A stretch of DNA of 64,000 bases from Glossina fuscipes (GCF_014805625.2 NW_023998454.1:3335645-3399644); one strand, 5' to 3'. Shown: positions 12,781-25,800, counted from the first letter of the stretch. The notes: generated from the sequence alone by a model not told the origin. Numbers and translations are program-made.

Positions 12781-13798
12781 TAGCGGCATACCAAGTCAAT
12801 TATCCATCCCATTCTGAGAGATTCTGGCAATCCCGGTCGGAAATTGGCCAGAGGATTGGATGAATGGACCAGTCAATAATTACATTGACGAATATTTGGT
12901 ACAGGGTACACCTAGATCCCCCATACAAGACATTTTTATTTCTTTCCGTTGATAGGTTCGCCTTAATGTTTCTGAAGGACAGATGGCTGTCACCGTGTAA
13001 CAAAGACACAGGTACTATTGACGGGGATTTTCATAGATTGAGTAAGAAGCGAACAGCCTCCATTGCTGCTGTATCCGTCTGATCTCAATTAGAGAAATCA
13101 CAAATTTAAAATTTTTATCACTGACTTAGCAACTTATTAGAGTTGATGGTGATAGGTTCCGACTTGTTAGTTTTCTTTTCGATGCTGATTTCTATGTTCA
13201 CGTTGAACAAAAGAAAAACTTTAATAAAATGGGTAATACAACCAATTAAGTAAAACTCTGAAGAAGAACTGCCGTTCCCAGTTTTATTACCATTTTTTTA
13301 GCTGACTTTTTAAAAATTTATCGCAACAGGCTCTGCATTTCTACGTTTTTAACGTTTCTTGACGTTTCTTTAATTTCCAAAAGCACTAAATAGGCTTCTT
13401 TTTTTTTGAGTCACAAAGCTGAATAATTTATGTCTTAAAAATGTTCTTTGAGATTTGACAGGCAAGATGGGATATCATTTTCTTAAAAAGGTAAGACAAA
13501 GTGTAAAGCATGGTTGAAACCATGAATGAAATGTAACTAAAAATACCCGCGGAATGGCTGGATTTTGGGCATTAGTGGTGGTATTCGATCACCGTCCATG
13601 CAAAAATAAAATACGGTACACGGCCCGTCTGGTACATATTACATTGGATGCCGAAATTTGGCGATATCAATATTGCCACATTTCAGCAGGAATTCAGGTA
13701 TCTCGACTGAGTTTACCGTCACTTCATCTTGTCGTATGTATCAACCTTCTTAAAGGTAATCTGAATTAAAACTACGATAAAACTACTTTAGTCAAGCG
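12781..13798. other. non-coding stretch with GC-richer patches
   Basis: The patches at 12780-13085 and 13550-13770 are GC-richer than their surroundings and have overlapping 65-72-codon frames on both strands. They may be part of the same decayed LINE whose RT fragment starts at 13799, but I could not match them to a domain. Confidence 0.4.
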
Positions 13799-14430
13799 TC
13801 CTACGCGGACAAAGGAGGAACAATCGAAAACGAGGGAAGCAATCTAGCTGATGAATTTTTCTGTTTTTTGATTTGGTTGAAAGAAAAAATTTAACGAACT
13901 TCAAGTTTACCTTAACAAATTTGGTCGACGCCTACTACGTTTACGTTAAGTAAGAGTGTTTAATATTAATTGACAATAATATTCCTATCCGCAATTATGT
14001 CAAATACCTTGGCTTATGTATTGATCGAAGCTGAACATGGCAGAATCATATCAAAATTCAACGCCAGCAACTTCACTTAAAAACCTAAAGACTGTATCGG
14101 TTAATTGGTCCAGAATTTCAGCTAAATCTAAGAAATAAATACAGGAGTATGACCCAACCTATATGGACTAGGGTATGCGACTGTGGGAAACAGCCAGTAA
14201 CTCTAATGTTACAATATTCCAAAAATATCAATCCAAGACCGTCCGTCTGATTATGAACACTCTGTGGGTCGTTAGCAACGAAACTGTTCATAATGATCTG
14301 CACTTTCCACTCGTTAAAAACCAGACTGAGTAATCACTCCCTTAACAGTATCTCTTGTGGATGAAGCGAATGAAATAAGAAGATTGAAAAGCCGTCGTAT
14401 ACTGGACCTTCCATTTAGAAGTTAATCTAA
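13799..14430 (+). pseudogene. Jockey-clade LINE reverse transcriptase fragment
   Basis: Conceptual translation, allowing frameshifts, gives the RT catalytic region with SYAD in place of the canonical YADD/FADD (13799-13810). The strongly Jockey-like NYVKYLGLCIDRS block follows near 13995, then LIGPEFQLNLRNKYR, a degraded PIWT.G..LWG block near 14155, and NPRPSV plus a LATKLFI-type segment near 14240-14300. In Jockey elements these lie downstream of the RT palm. Endonuclease, ORF1 and the rest of the RT are missing and stops are frequent, so this is an old 5'-truncated or eroded relic. Clade assignment rests on the VKYLGL block and is fairly secure; the ends are approximate. Confidence 0.75.
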
Positions 14431-16288
14431 ATTTGTTCTTTATATTATTTTAAGGAATTATCTAAATTTATATACTTTCTTTTTATTTATTTAAACATTA
14501 TATCAATATCGTTCTATTTTCACTTTTAGGAACAATAAACTTGTTTCTTTTCCTCATCTTGACATAACATTTACTTGTGGTCTATATAGACGCATTGTAA
14601 AGCATATAAGTAATTAAACAAGAAAATATATTTAACGTTATTTGAAGTATTATCTATCATCATTTAGAGAGATATAGTTCTTGAAGAAAAAACGTACTGG
14701 CATTCATGCCAACGAAGAAACCAGGACGTTCGCAAAAAAAGTTGACCACTGGTCCGCTAGATTATTTTGTATCGGTCGCAGTAAACGTTGATCGAAAAAG
14801 GCAATATTTAGAACGCAGATCAGATGTGTGGCTTTACACACAAATTCCTAAGAATTGCCTTCGCACAGCTTAGTCGAACACATTGCGATTCTTCACTCGC
14901 GCCCGCTGACTCTTAAAAGTTATAATAAACTACACTTAGTGCATTATCATAAATGAAGAGCAACTGTTTGAGAGTTTTGGTAAACTGCTTTAGCATCATG
15001 CTTTCGACAGCCACAACCGAGAACATATAATCTTTTGCCATTCGTTTACGAGTTTGATGTGCTTGTTCCGTTGACATTCCCCGCATTTAGTTGAGGTCTT
15101 TTTCGGCCTCGTATTAATTTACTTAAGTTTAAATAGTACATCATTGTTTATATTTTCGCTCACGGGGAATATATTTATGCCTTTCAAATAAATAAATGAA
15201 GGACGTCCCTGCATTAACATTATTATAGTAGCTTGAGCTCAAATATTTTAAAAACCGTGTAACTGCGGACGATGTGTCATAGCCCAGTATGCATTGGTAT
15301 GCATTCGTTGAAAACCCAGCAAAAGATGATGAAAATATGCTTTTTAAATATGAAGGGGAGCAATGCATAACTCCTACGAAGCTAAATATATATTTTCCTT
15401 ACCATTGCCTTTTAATGGATGATGATGACTAATGCACCAAGGACAAAATCAAGGCAGCCTGGGAAAGTGCTAAGAAGAAATGCTAAGAGGCACAAGTACG
15501 TTTGGTAAGATCGAGTAAATAATTAAATAAAATAATTCTTGTCAATTGTTTGACAGTGGATTCCGGTATGCGATCTATCACTTCAATAACAAATAACGCT
15601 AAATCTGCGATCGATATCTGGCATAAGTTGTAAGTTATTAATAAAGCCATTTTAAAATTTTTCCTCCTCTTGAATTTAAGTCTAATTATAAGCTATTGTG
15701 GAAGTATTTGATAGCAAATAACGCTAATAGAAAATTTCCCTAGTGAAATCTCAAATTACTTTTTCAAATTTTTGTTATTTATTTAAATCAGAATAAAGTG
15801 TATAGGAGTACGGATGGGCATGGCTAAATAGGTTCAGAATTTAAGGTTAAGTAAAAATTTGCAAATACTTATACATTTTATGAAATCGTTGCTACCATGA
15901 GAAGCCCCCCAGAGAAATCGTTTGCGTTCTTCAATGTTAAAAAAAAATAAATAAAAAAAAATTGATAAAAAACCAAGTTTGTTTATTCCATTCATGCCAA
16001 CATTTTGTTAGAAACAATATAAATTGAAAGCTAAGTCAACATTAAAAAGTCGCTTATGACACATTTACAGCCGCACACAGATACACGTCTGTATTTGTCT
16101 TGAAAAAAGAATGAAAATATTTTGGCATTTCGAACGGAAGATTACCTTTGTGGATGTGAACAGCGTTTACGTTTATATATACTACGTAAAAGACTAGGAT
16201 GATTTGTTTGTATGCTTCTGGTTGCATACAAGTACCTTTACATGTATATACGAGTTTATCAAATAATAATATGAAACGTTTTTGAATG

Positions 16289-16359
16289 AAGGCAAACCAC
16301 CATGCACTGATGCTAATTTCAAAAGCTCTTTCGGAAAACCTACATCAGCGGTTTGCCTT
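16289..16359 (+). repeat. imperfect inverted repeat / hairpin
   Basis: AAGGCAAACC (16289-16298) pairs perfectly with GGTTTGCCTT (16350-16359), and CTGATG (16307-16312) pairs with CATCAG (16343-16348). That is 16 pairs with one asymmetric bulge and a loop of about 30 nt. It could be a MITE remnant or a transcribed hairpin; no second copy was found in the window. Confidence 0.6.
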
Positions 16360-19300
16360 TTATGCAAATATTTTCTAAGAATAAAATACGACAAAAGGAA
16401 AAAGAAAAATTTTTTAGTTGGAATATGTTCTGTTTGGTTTTATATTGAGCTCAATAAACTTTAGGATTAGTTTGTGCCAATTTGTGTGTATGTGTTAAAG
16501 CTATTGTTTGCATATTTTGGTGTCATTGTTTTATACAAGATTTTTTTATGAATATCTACGCCGTTATTCGTTTAGCCTGAACTATATTAATTGTCATCTA
16601 CACATCGATTGTCATGGTAGCCCTTGTGTCTTTCCCTCTTTTGTTTTGCTTACAAATCTAAGACATATGCTGAAGAATTTTTATTTGTGCATTGCGGATC
16701 TGTCACGATATCATAATAATAAATATTAATTGAATATAATGTATGTATTGTTAGGATTGTCGGATAACTATGGATTAATTCTCATTTTATTATACTACAC
16801 TCAAGAGAGAGATAAGCTTTCACGATTGTTCTGCATTTATTTTTGCGTTTCCTTAATTTTACTTCGAACGTTTATTATAAACGATAAATATCTATGAAGT
16901 TATGATCGGATGCAATGTCTTTATAAAGTCATTGAATGAATAAAATATGCGGTTATTTCTTTTTTTTATAAAGCAAAACCAAATGAATGATTTTGTCTTG
17001 TATAGTCTTTTATATATGAGATTTTATTACACTATTTAGAATATATATATGTGAGGTTTAGAAAAAGCACAATGTTTATGATGGAAAAAAATATAACTAA
17101 TCGGGGCTATTATCGACCAAACGAATACAATCTCTTCTAAATTATTTATTAGCAGCAGTGGGGAAATTTAATCTCAAAGTAACCATATATTAAATGGTAT
17201 TAACGCTGTGAACTAACTTTTATTGAGTAAATGCAATGAAACATTAGCACTGCTTGCGGGCCATCAGAACGATAAGAATTTTTGTATATCAATCAACAAC
17301 AATCGACATTCATTTTGTTTAAATACATTTGGAGGACCAAAGTGACAACTTCATCTTGGTCGTAGGTTTAGGCGCTCGCATGTACTCCATCTTGATAACC
17401 CCATTTTATATACTATTAGCTAAACACTGTAGACATGGAATTGCCTGTTTAACATTTACTTCTAATAGGGGCCGACATGGAAAATGGAAGGATGGCACGT
17501 TCGAAATCAGTTACTATATTGCCGATTGGCAACGTCAATTAAGTTCGAATAGACTTGCAGAGAAAAAGGAAACCAGCATTTCCTCTTCTTCTGGGTCCAT
17601 CCACCGTACTAGTAACATCGTGTACTTATAGAATACATAAATTACTAATAAAAGAAACGAGCTTTATTTTAATAAAGTTGCAAAAGAATATTAAGTTATA
17701 TGACATTTTGAATGTTGTGATAGGAACATCAAACATAAGGCTAGAATATATTTGATGATTCAGGACGAAAATGGCTGGAACAAATCATTGCGGTAAAGCG
17801 CTTCGTAATTTTTCCAATACGAAGGAAATTTTAATCTTTGCAAAAATAATGTTTTGACAATCTTAGGGCCGTCTTCGATTCTTTTTTTTTCTTTTGTTAC
17901 AATCTTCTTACTTCTTACTTACGCTACGCCGCAGATTGTCAATGTACGTTTGCTATATGTTCGTGGTCATCAAATATTTTGTCAATGCCATTAAAATGAG
18001 TATAACTAATAAATAAGTCATATAAAAGTTATTAAATTGAAATAGGAATACAAACCAGGAATTTATTGAAGCTTTTCTGATGGCAGACACTTATCGTTGC
18101 CACAAGCTGAACATTTGAATTTACGGCAATCCATAGGTACTAATAGTAACCATAACACCATTGTTATAATTCCTTGCATATGCGCAATACTGACGTGCTT
18201 GACGTTAACTTGAAAAGAATCACTAGCTGTTGGCCCACTCTGAATATGTAATTAAAACTAATGTACATACAAAATAAATCAAAAATGTTTATATTATATG
18301 CTTCTGTAAGCATCGAAGTGACTTTAGTGGGCTCATATTCGCTTTACTTGGTGTTTCGTTTGATTCGTATGTTCTTCTTTTTTCTTCTATTTTTTTTTTT
18401 GTTCTTCTTTTGTTGATATTAGTTGAATTTTGTAAAATAAATAAATAAATTAAGATTAATTTTTATCAAAGCTTTGTATGATATTTTAAAAAATTTATAC
18501 CATCTTTTAAAATTGCGCATATCGAACCTATTCGCAACCATAACCTGTAGAATTGACTCAAGCATGACATAAGTGCTAAAATTGTATTTTAACCTTCAAT
18601 TTTTTGAAAAATTCAATATTCGGAATGTTCGGAAGACATGAGCTCAAGGTCAGATCTGCACTGCATGCATTGTGGGTTCTGGGTTTTTAACCCCATTTGC
18701 TTTGTAGACCCAATACGTGAGAAAGCTAAGTTCGCTTTAATACGAAATTTTGAAAGGCCTACGGGAAAATAATATTACAAAGTATTTTTTTTGAATGTTG
18801 GGTTTTTTATTTGACTGATCGGTACTGACATCTGAAACGACCCTACAAAATATACCGTATAATGGTTGGATAATAAAGGTTGCTGTGTCAAGGCTATTTT
18901 TTGTGCACAATTTTAGAATATCTGAGCAAATATTTATTTCTCATTTTTGTTCAATACTTCTGGAAAAAAATGTTGGAATATTGTGAAAAAATCATACTTA
19001 CAACTAAATAGATGGGTGGAAAGATTGCTGAGCACAGCTAAGTCGAGAGTTGACAAAAGTGATTTCTGATTCCAGCTGCTATAAATGATACCGTATATTT
19101 ACTATACCGCTATTGACCGATGATGGAAATTAAAATAACTATTTATGCTGCACATCGCACATAGGCGTTTTAGAAAAATGTTAATATACGTAAACGTATA
19201 CGTAATTTTTCGCATGTTGTCTCCTATAAACGTTTTATCAAAGGATTTTATTTTGTTTTATTTAATTATCTTTAATAATTATCTCACACTACGTGCTGAC

Positions 19301-19732
19301 CTATTTCATATCAAATTGAATAATAAAAAATAAAACATAAATATATATATATATCTATATATGCAAACATGTACTTATACACACATGCGTATGTTTCAAT
19401 ATTTATATATGTACACGTACGTAAGCCTCAGAGTATCTACGTGTGCAGGACTGAACTAATTTATGTTATTTTTAAACATTTTGTTTCACTTATCGTACTG
19501 CTGATGGTTGGTCTGTTAGGTATTTTAAAGTTATAAATCCCCATGTGATACATGACGAGCTTAACTTATTTGTTATGCTTGAAATAAAAGTTTAATTTTA
19601 TTATCATTTAGGCCACATCACGTATAAACGTACAGATCTATACAGTATTAATAAGTGCGACGCTTTTTCGATATAACCTATAACAAAATTTTAACAGATG
19701 ACGGGTTGTATTTATAAATATGTATTTATACA

Positions 19733-19895
19733 TATATAGGAGTATATATATATATATACATATGTATCAAAATATATATATATATATACAGATATATATC
19801 AAAATACATATATATATACATATATGTCAATATATATATACATATATATGTATATATGTCATATCAAAATATACTATACTTTCATATATATACGG
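19733..19895 (+). repeat. AT-rich cryptic satellite
   Basis: A TATCAAAATA or TGTCAATATA motif recurs about every 30-36 bases, embedded in TA and CATATA runs, giving a loose tandem structure on top of the dinucleotide repeat. Confidence 0.7.
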
Positions 19896-20920
19896 ATATA
19901 CAAGAAAGATGTGTAAAATCAGTTCTTTATTCTCTGGAAAAGAGGATGTTTAAAAACTATTGTTGATTAAATTTTATAAATAATAAATAATATAAAATCG
20001 CAAAAATACATTATATAACCGAAAACTATATAACGAAAACCAACCTCGAATTTTCGCTTTGTGTGGTTTTCCTCTCAAAACGATTTACTGTTTTTTAAGC
20101 TTATTTTTTCATATATAATAACATAATTAGTGATTTAGAAAAAATGATTTTTATTGTGTAATTTTTTGCTATTTTATGCAAACGAAATCATATGTTACAA
20201 CTGCCTTAATTAGATTGATTTCTGGCATTAACACTCTGTGTTCAGTATAACAAAAGAATAAATAACAGTTAGATTAGCAAGTTTCGAAAATTGCTTAGCG
20301 GTAAATGAAGCTATGAAAAATTTGTAATATACCCAAAGCTACGCATTGACTATTTTTAACTATTACGGAGCACATAATGTGCGTTTTCTTATTTTTCCGT
20401 TCCATGCAATTTTTGAAGTGACGAAAGTGAGATTAAAAGTTGAAGGCGAATGCTAGAAGTCTTTTTGCTAAGATGTTAGATTTACAAATTCTACTAGCCT
20501 GCCCGTTATATGCGAAAAACTCTCAATATTCTTTCCTTAATAAGAATTAATAGAATATTTTTAATGTTAACAATCTCGTTAGCTTAATCGAAAACCCACA
20601 ATCGATTGCTCTTATTTTACAAGTTACATATAACTAAACGGGATTGTCCTTGCGGTGAATCTTTGGAACTCCTTACTGAGTCTTTGCATGGATATTAAGA
20701 TGTGCGCTATAGAATATAGGAACGAATTTTTTGTGTTGATTGCAGTCGTGAATTTAGGTCTGTGGTCAGTTTTTTGTTACAGCGAACATATCTTTGGGCA
20801 TTTATTTTATGAGGTCTTCAATAGATTTTACAAAAAAAAAAAAAAATGTCTAAGCGTGAAACCAGAGTTTGCTGGCTGCACTTGCCGCTCTGGTTAGATT
20901 GCATTTAATCATAAGGGGAA

Positions 20921-21479
20921 ATAGATGGTGGAATGGATGAGAGCGGCGGTGCCATTAATAAGACCATCGGAGTGTGCCGCGTATAAAGCCGTGGTTGAGG
21001 AAGAGTTACTTCGACCCTATGTAGTCGAAGTCATTTCTCTGAAGTTTAAAACATCGCCCCGAATCTTCGGGACGAATTTGGACGAATCTTCGGAGGAATA
21101 TAGTGTTCAAAACAGACGGACATGCTGCCAGCTATGGTAAGACAGCAAAATCATGAAAGGACGACGGAACGACAGAAGAGGGCCTTCGGTCTTTGGTTAG
21201 GAAACGGTAACGGTTTTACCAAAAAATGGGCCATGGGGTAGCACAGAGCTGAGAAAAAGGCCGGTGTGGCACCTCTAATAAAGGTTTCCACTGCAACCTG
21301 AACAACTGTGGGGCGTCAGGGTCGAATCCACAAGGAACGCCCGGGCTCTCTACGGCTTCGTAAACAAAGGGCAAATCGACTGCGCAGCAAGTTGCACTCC
21401 ACAGTAATCAAAGACGCACGAAAGGCAAGGGACAAACCTCTACGGTTGCATTGGAGTGCCCTAAGCAGAAGAAATAGTC
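20921..21479 (+). other. probable upstream part of the LOA-type relic
   Basis: GC content rises abruptly here relative to the flanks and stays high into the endonuclease segment. Frames at 20925-21140 and from 21308 are open but match no motif I can name. By position this may be the end of ORF1 or the start of ORF2 of the LOA-type LINE; that is inferred only from continuity and base composition. Confidence 0.4.
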
Positions 21480-22630
21480 TCGTTCAAGTGAACCTCCACC
21501 ATGCTAAAGCCGCCTCTTCAGTTCTTAGCATTAGGTTCACAAACGAGGGTCTCATCCAAGAGTCTTGTACAAATGCAGACGCTATGCAAGCCCTGCGCAG
21601 TAGGAAAAATAAGTTGGTTTATAACACCCAACTCGCCCAGAGCCGGCCTGCTTGTGGGAGACAATGTAACCTCTTTCCATTTTCAAAGTTTATGCTGGGC
21701 AATTTAGTGACGGTTTGGTCCGTGATGCCTTTTACCGAGAAAAAGGGCTCACTGGTTATACCGATGGCCTATCGAGCGGGTGAGGGAGAGACACTCAAAG
21801 CTGAGGTATGAAGCCTTGGCTGTGATGCCAACGCTCACCACACAGTTTGGGACAGTTCAAATGACAATGTATGAGGGGAGCGCCTTCTTGAATACTCTTT
21901 AGAAAATAATGTTATTTTTCTAAACCGGGGTAGGGGTAGGTCGGCGATTATAAACGCGATCAGGGAGGGGGTGTTAGACTTTACACTCAGCAGCTCCTAC
22001 CTAAGTCCCTCTTCTCAGGATGGCATGTATCAAGCGATGTCTCTTTGTCGCACCATCAGGACATAAGATTCAAAGTTGCGACAGTTGCTGGGTCATGCCA
22101 CACATACAGAGAACCAAAGGTACGAATTGGGAAGCGTGTCGCTTTCCACTTTCGGAAATAGAAACACGTCTCCGCGCCTCTCCAACAGCGCCATTGGACT
22201 TGAAGCACAGACGCTATGTCTAAACTTGCAAGAGGCCTACCACGAAAGCTTCCATCTACACACCAAAATGTCCGCGAGGAAAGTGTCTTGGTGGAATCAG
22301 AAAGTTCAGAATCCGATCCCGGGCGAAGAAATTGTTCATGAAGACTTAAAAGTTCGGTGATTCGAGTAAGCACAAGGAAACCCTCACCACATATAACGCC
22401 GACCTGAGGCGGTCAAAATGAGCTTCCTGGAGGCAGCATTGTGAAGACATAAATAGTTTCCCTGAAGCAGTGCGACTTTAAAAATTCATAGCTAAAGACC
22501 ACAACAATGGAGTACGCACCCTAAAGGAGCCGAGTGCAGATCACACAGAAAGTCTCGAAGAAATTGGGCATCTCCTGATGAAGACCTACTTTTCGGATGC
22601 GTGAGGGATGCGAGGTTAATGGCGAGATAA
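21480..22630 (+). pseudogene. LOA-type LINE endonuclease and pre-RT segment (decayed)
   Basis: Allowing frameshifts, the translation starts with VQVNLHHAKAASSVL and LIQESCTNA, the typical N-terminus of an APE-type endonuclease that nicks target DNA. FPFSKFMLGNLVTVW follows, then GCDANAHHTVWDSS (about 21820-21860, the catalytic Asp/Asn region), RGERLLEYSLENN and NRGRGRSAIINAIREGVLDF. WHVSSDVSLSHHQDIRF comes at about 22020-22075, where the usual SDH motif reads SHH. Further on come VSWWNQKVQN (about 22290) and the pre-RT block with DLRRSK, SWRQHCEDIN, PEAVRL and AKDHNNGVRTLKEP (about 22395-22530), ending in LLMKTYFSDA. There are several frameshifts and stops. The RT itself does not follow; a similar RT/RNase H half lies at 26.2-27.5 kb. 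Confidence 0.75.
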
Positions 22631-23780
22631 AGACACTTGCCACCTTCTAGGGACCATAGTCCCGCTATCAAAATCTTTTGTGTCGACCATATTCAACTAT
22701 GGTCACCCATATTTCAGACATTTGATTTTGAGAGCAACTAAGAAAGTTAAAATTAGTTTTTGTCACGAAATTACATAAGAACATTCATATCTAATCTGAA
22801 AGAGCTTGACGCATTTGCCCCGCTTGACTATTAGGCAAGCAGAAACAATATAAGTGGTAAACTGGTAAAGACATCAGTCATTGAGTCATCAGCTGTTTTT
22901 ATCACACAATCTACGATAACAGCAATAGCACCAACAGCTCAACGATGATTAATATAGTATATTTGTTAGTTTTTAATTGATCATATTCATACCTGTGTTT
23001 ATATAAACATGTTTACTAATTTCGCTTGTGTTGTGTTATCCATTTAGGAATTGTTATTGAGTGTAACATCTTTCTATTTTATGTTTAGTACTTTTCGAGG
23101 TGGAGTGTTATGACACTATGTCCAAAAAAAGCGGGCTCTGAATCTGCATGAATCGTAATTTTCTGGTTGTGCGAACACAAGGCCGGTAATAATAATAAAA
23201 AAGTTTCAAATGAAAAGGGAAGTTTTCCCCGCTCTAGCTGTGCTGCAGGTATGTCCTCGTAGTGGTGCCATCCAGGCTTCTCTATGTACATCCCCAAAAA
23301 ACATTAATAAAAATAATGATTCCGTTTCTTCACCTGAGGCTTGGGCGAGATCTGCTGGTTGTCATGCTGGGCAAATGGTAAAAGCTGCTCGTGCATGTGT
23401 GGTATCTGTAATCCCTATTGTTTCTGCTAAAGATGAAGTCTGTCGTTGGCAGTCTGTTGAAAGGCAGTATTCGTGCCAAAACTGGAGCATGACACCTCTG
23501 TGAGTAACATAAAAAGTTGCGAAAACCCTGTCTGTCAAAAGCGTAAGCATTTTCAAATAGGTTTTATCTCAACCTAGAGCTATCTCATCTTTTAAAGTGC
23601 TAATTGCGACTGAATATATGGAAATATTGTTAAAAAAAGCTTTGTGGCCTGTAGGATCCTTAATTAAGGAATTCATGCCACTTGATCGACTTCTTTCCTC
23701 AAAACTGAAATGTTGGCCCAGTAACTTTTCATTTACTGTTAGGGGAAAAAAGTTTAAAAACTCGCTCTATTAATTTAGTA
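22631..23780. other. stretch between two LINE relics
   Basis: No secure domain. The 23210-23503 plus-strand frame is GC-richer and may be the ORF1 or leader of the CR1/Jockey-group relic that follows, but it has no zinc knuckle or other motif I can identify. Confidence 0.35.
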
Positions 23781-24650
23781 AACGCGGATTTTTCCTTTTT
23801 GCGGTTTGACCGTTACACTTTTTCATAATTATTTCCACGTTTTCAGAAAGGATCGTTTGGATCACAATGGTAGTGGTGTTTTAATTGTAATGTCTGCTGC
23901 AGTTCCGAGCTATTCAAGTGAAGTTTCTACTTCTCGTGACGTTGAATTTATTACCATTTTTAGGCAACTTGCTCCTATATTCACCCAAATGCGGATATCT
24001 CCATTTATGAGGAGCATGCCGCTTTCATTTTTGACTTTACCGAAATGTCTAAACCCGCTTGTATAGTCATAGCGTTGAGCGACTTCAATCTGCCAGAAGG
24101 CACTTGATGTTATAGTGATAATTCTGACTATATGGTCCCCGTTTCAACATCTGATAGAGCTATTGAGTTCTGCAACGAAGTATTTGATCGTAAATTACTT
24201 CAATACTCCCTACTTGAAATGGCAGACCAGTAGATCTTTGTTCTGCCAATTTTCCGGATATAGTTGCAAATCGCTGTCCACCTATCTGTTTACAAGAGGA
24301 TCCATATCATCCATCAATTTGTATTTCCTTTTATTATAGACATGGTGGACTATTGAACTACTCTGACGTGCAAATCCAACTATTCCAAACAATTATTATG
24401 ATTTTAACAAAACTAATAATTTACTAACGTTTAAGCGCTTAAGCGCTTTCACACATTATACTTGACTTCTCTGCTGGAAGCATTGATACCTTACTCTCTT
24501 CGTTCTATCATGTTTTAAAACTTTCTATTTCTAAATCCCTTGCGATCAAGCAAACTCGTCCGCGAAGCCGCACGGTTTAACAAGACAATTAAATACTTAA
24601 AAAATAAGAACAACAAACTTTTCAAAAAATGTATGAAATGTGATTCTGCT
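23781..24650 (+). pseudogene. CR1/Jockey-group LINE endonuclease fragment
   Basis: The translation shows YFHVFRKDRLDHNGSGVLI followed by SRDVEFITI (about 23826-23956), a typical N-terminal half of an APE endonuclease from CR1/Jockey-group LINEs. Next comes LSDFNLPEG near 24075-24100, corresponding to the catalytic GDFN motif with Gly replaced by Ser. Further on, a degraded ANFPDIVANRCPPICLQEDPYHPSICI-like segment (about 24240-24325, other frames) corresponds to the end of the domain. Frames shift several times. Homology becomes unclear after about 24350. The reverse transcriptase expected next is missing, with the minus-strand unknown ORF (24741-25187) in its place. Confidence 0.7.
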
Positions 24651-24740
24651 TACGACTATTTTGTCTATTCTGCATCAAGCCATAGATTTAATTATCTGAA
24701 CCACTAATATTATTGCTGATATCTTTATTTGATGAAATAC

Positions 24741-25187
24741 TCATTGCTTGTTAATTCTGGATATTTTTTTAAGTTTGTCAATTCTAAAAGAAATATCTTC
24801 ATATGTACCTGGCAAGTTTCTTTCAATGGCTCTGAGTTCTTTGACGAATTTTGTTATTGAATACTTCCGATGAAATTTTTTAACTGCTAATTCCGATTTA
24901 ACTGTCAACTGTCCGTATCCGATATCTAATTCGGTTTTCATTCCCAATTGGGTCACTTTAGAAAACGTCGTTTTACATGGTTTGGGTTCTCCAAAATATT
25001 GCTGTGCGCCTGGGACTGATAGCATTTCATCATGCATGCTTAAATCGTGCTCTGACGAAATATGTAGTGTTATTTCTATGATCTTATAATTTTTAATCTG
25101 TTCTTGAAAGCAGGTGTTTTCCATTTGTGTTAGAAGGATATTGCACTTAACAAGTTGAGTGTTTAGTGTAACGATTCGCTCAAGCAA
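24741..25187 (-). CDS. unrecognised 148-codon open frame (copy B of a two-copy sequence)
   Basis: An uninterrupted frame of 148 codons starting at MLERIVTLN. It has no signal peptide, no membrane segment and no motif I can name; the C-terminal third is rich in Lys, Arg and Glu (KFHRKYSITKFVKELRAIERN) and looks helical. A diverged and broken copy lies at 8128-8520 on the other strand. The most similar part is HISSEHDLSMHDEMLSVPG and the following KPCKT..FS segment. The frame sits between the endonuclease and RT-tail pieces of a plus-strand LINE relic, so it probably arrived as an insertion or replaced a deleted segment. No promoter, poly-A signal or terminal repeats were identified. It may be the remaining exon or fragment of an unidentified mobile element. 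Function unknown. Confidence 0.4.
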   Translation of the reverse strand: MLERIVTLNTQLVKCNILLTQMENTCFQEQIKNYKIIEITLHISSEHDLSMHDEMLSVPGAQQYFGEPKPCKTTFSKVTQLGMKTELDIGYGQLTVKSELAVKKFHRKYSITKFVKELRAIERNLPGTYEDISFRIDKLKKISRINKQ

Positions 25188-25189
25188 AC

Positions 25190-25800
25190 TGAATACTTCA
25201 TTGACTCACACAAGTTGGAATTCATTTGTCGATTTATGGGTTCTATTCGACCAAAGATTACTTTCACATTGAGCTCTCCTTAAGTAAAGCTAGGTCCGCG
25301 CTGGGTTTCATTAGACCTTGGTTAACTAGACCAATGCTGGAGTATGCCTATGTTGTGTGGTCTGCCTTCTGTAGGTGTGATGTAGATTCAATTGAATCAG
25401 TTCAAAAGCAATTTTTGTTGTTGGCCCTTGGGAATTTGGATTGGGACCCGTTTGCGTCTTTGCTCCCTTACGAAAATAGGTTGCTTCTGTTATCCTTACC
25501 GTCACTGAAGAAACGTAGATCCATACTTGGTGCGTCTTTCTTAATTAAGTGAGTAAACGGCATTATCCATTCGCCCACATTACGTGGTGAGATAAGCTTC
25601 AATGTCGCTAATCGCTTCTCTAGGCACTTTATCTTTATTAAGCTTAGTCAACGTAAATATAATAATAGGCTGTTCGGAGTGCGTTGCAGAAATCTAAATG
25701 CTGTCTATCTCTATGTCTATGTCCCAGTACCGGTCTGTTCAAAGTCTACTGAAACAACTATGCTTAATAAGCGCGGTTTGCCTGTGTCGTAGCTAAACTA
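25190..25800 (+). pseudogene. CR1/Jockey-group LINE RT thumb and C-terminal fragment
   Basis: From about 25215 the translation reads as a degraded DLGVLFDQRLL block, then SKARSALGFIRPW, PMLEYAYVVWSAF, DVDSIESVQKQFLLLALGNLDWDP and YENRLLLLSLPSLKKRRS. This is the canonical region after the RT palm. It continues into VNGIIHSP, ISFNVANRFSRH and VRCRNLNAVY (to about 25690), the usual end of ORF2. A short in-frame gap after LGFI removes the usual R.F.DP block. It probably belongs to the same copy as the endonuclease fragment at 23.8 kb, the RT palm having been lost or replaced. Sequence to about 25990 is the likely 3' UTR. Confidence 0.75.

Larger units (their letters stand above)
14431..20920. other. 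AT-rich non-coding stretch
   Basis: About 6.5 kb without a recognisable gene. It contains an imperfect hairpin at 16289-16359, TA-rich simple sequence near 19335-19375, a cryptic AT satellite at 19733-19895, and an A tract at 20831-20845. The 100-codon frame at 17329-17631 resembles no family I know and has no convincing exon signals. Confidence 0.5.

Noticed and set aside
19720..19953. 77-codon Tyr/Ile-rich frame
   Set aside because: It is produced by TA/CATA simple sequence.
22056..22373. 105-codon minus-strand frame
   Set aside because: Antisense to the LOA-type endonuclease/pre-RT coding sequence, whose plus-strand motifs are recognisable.
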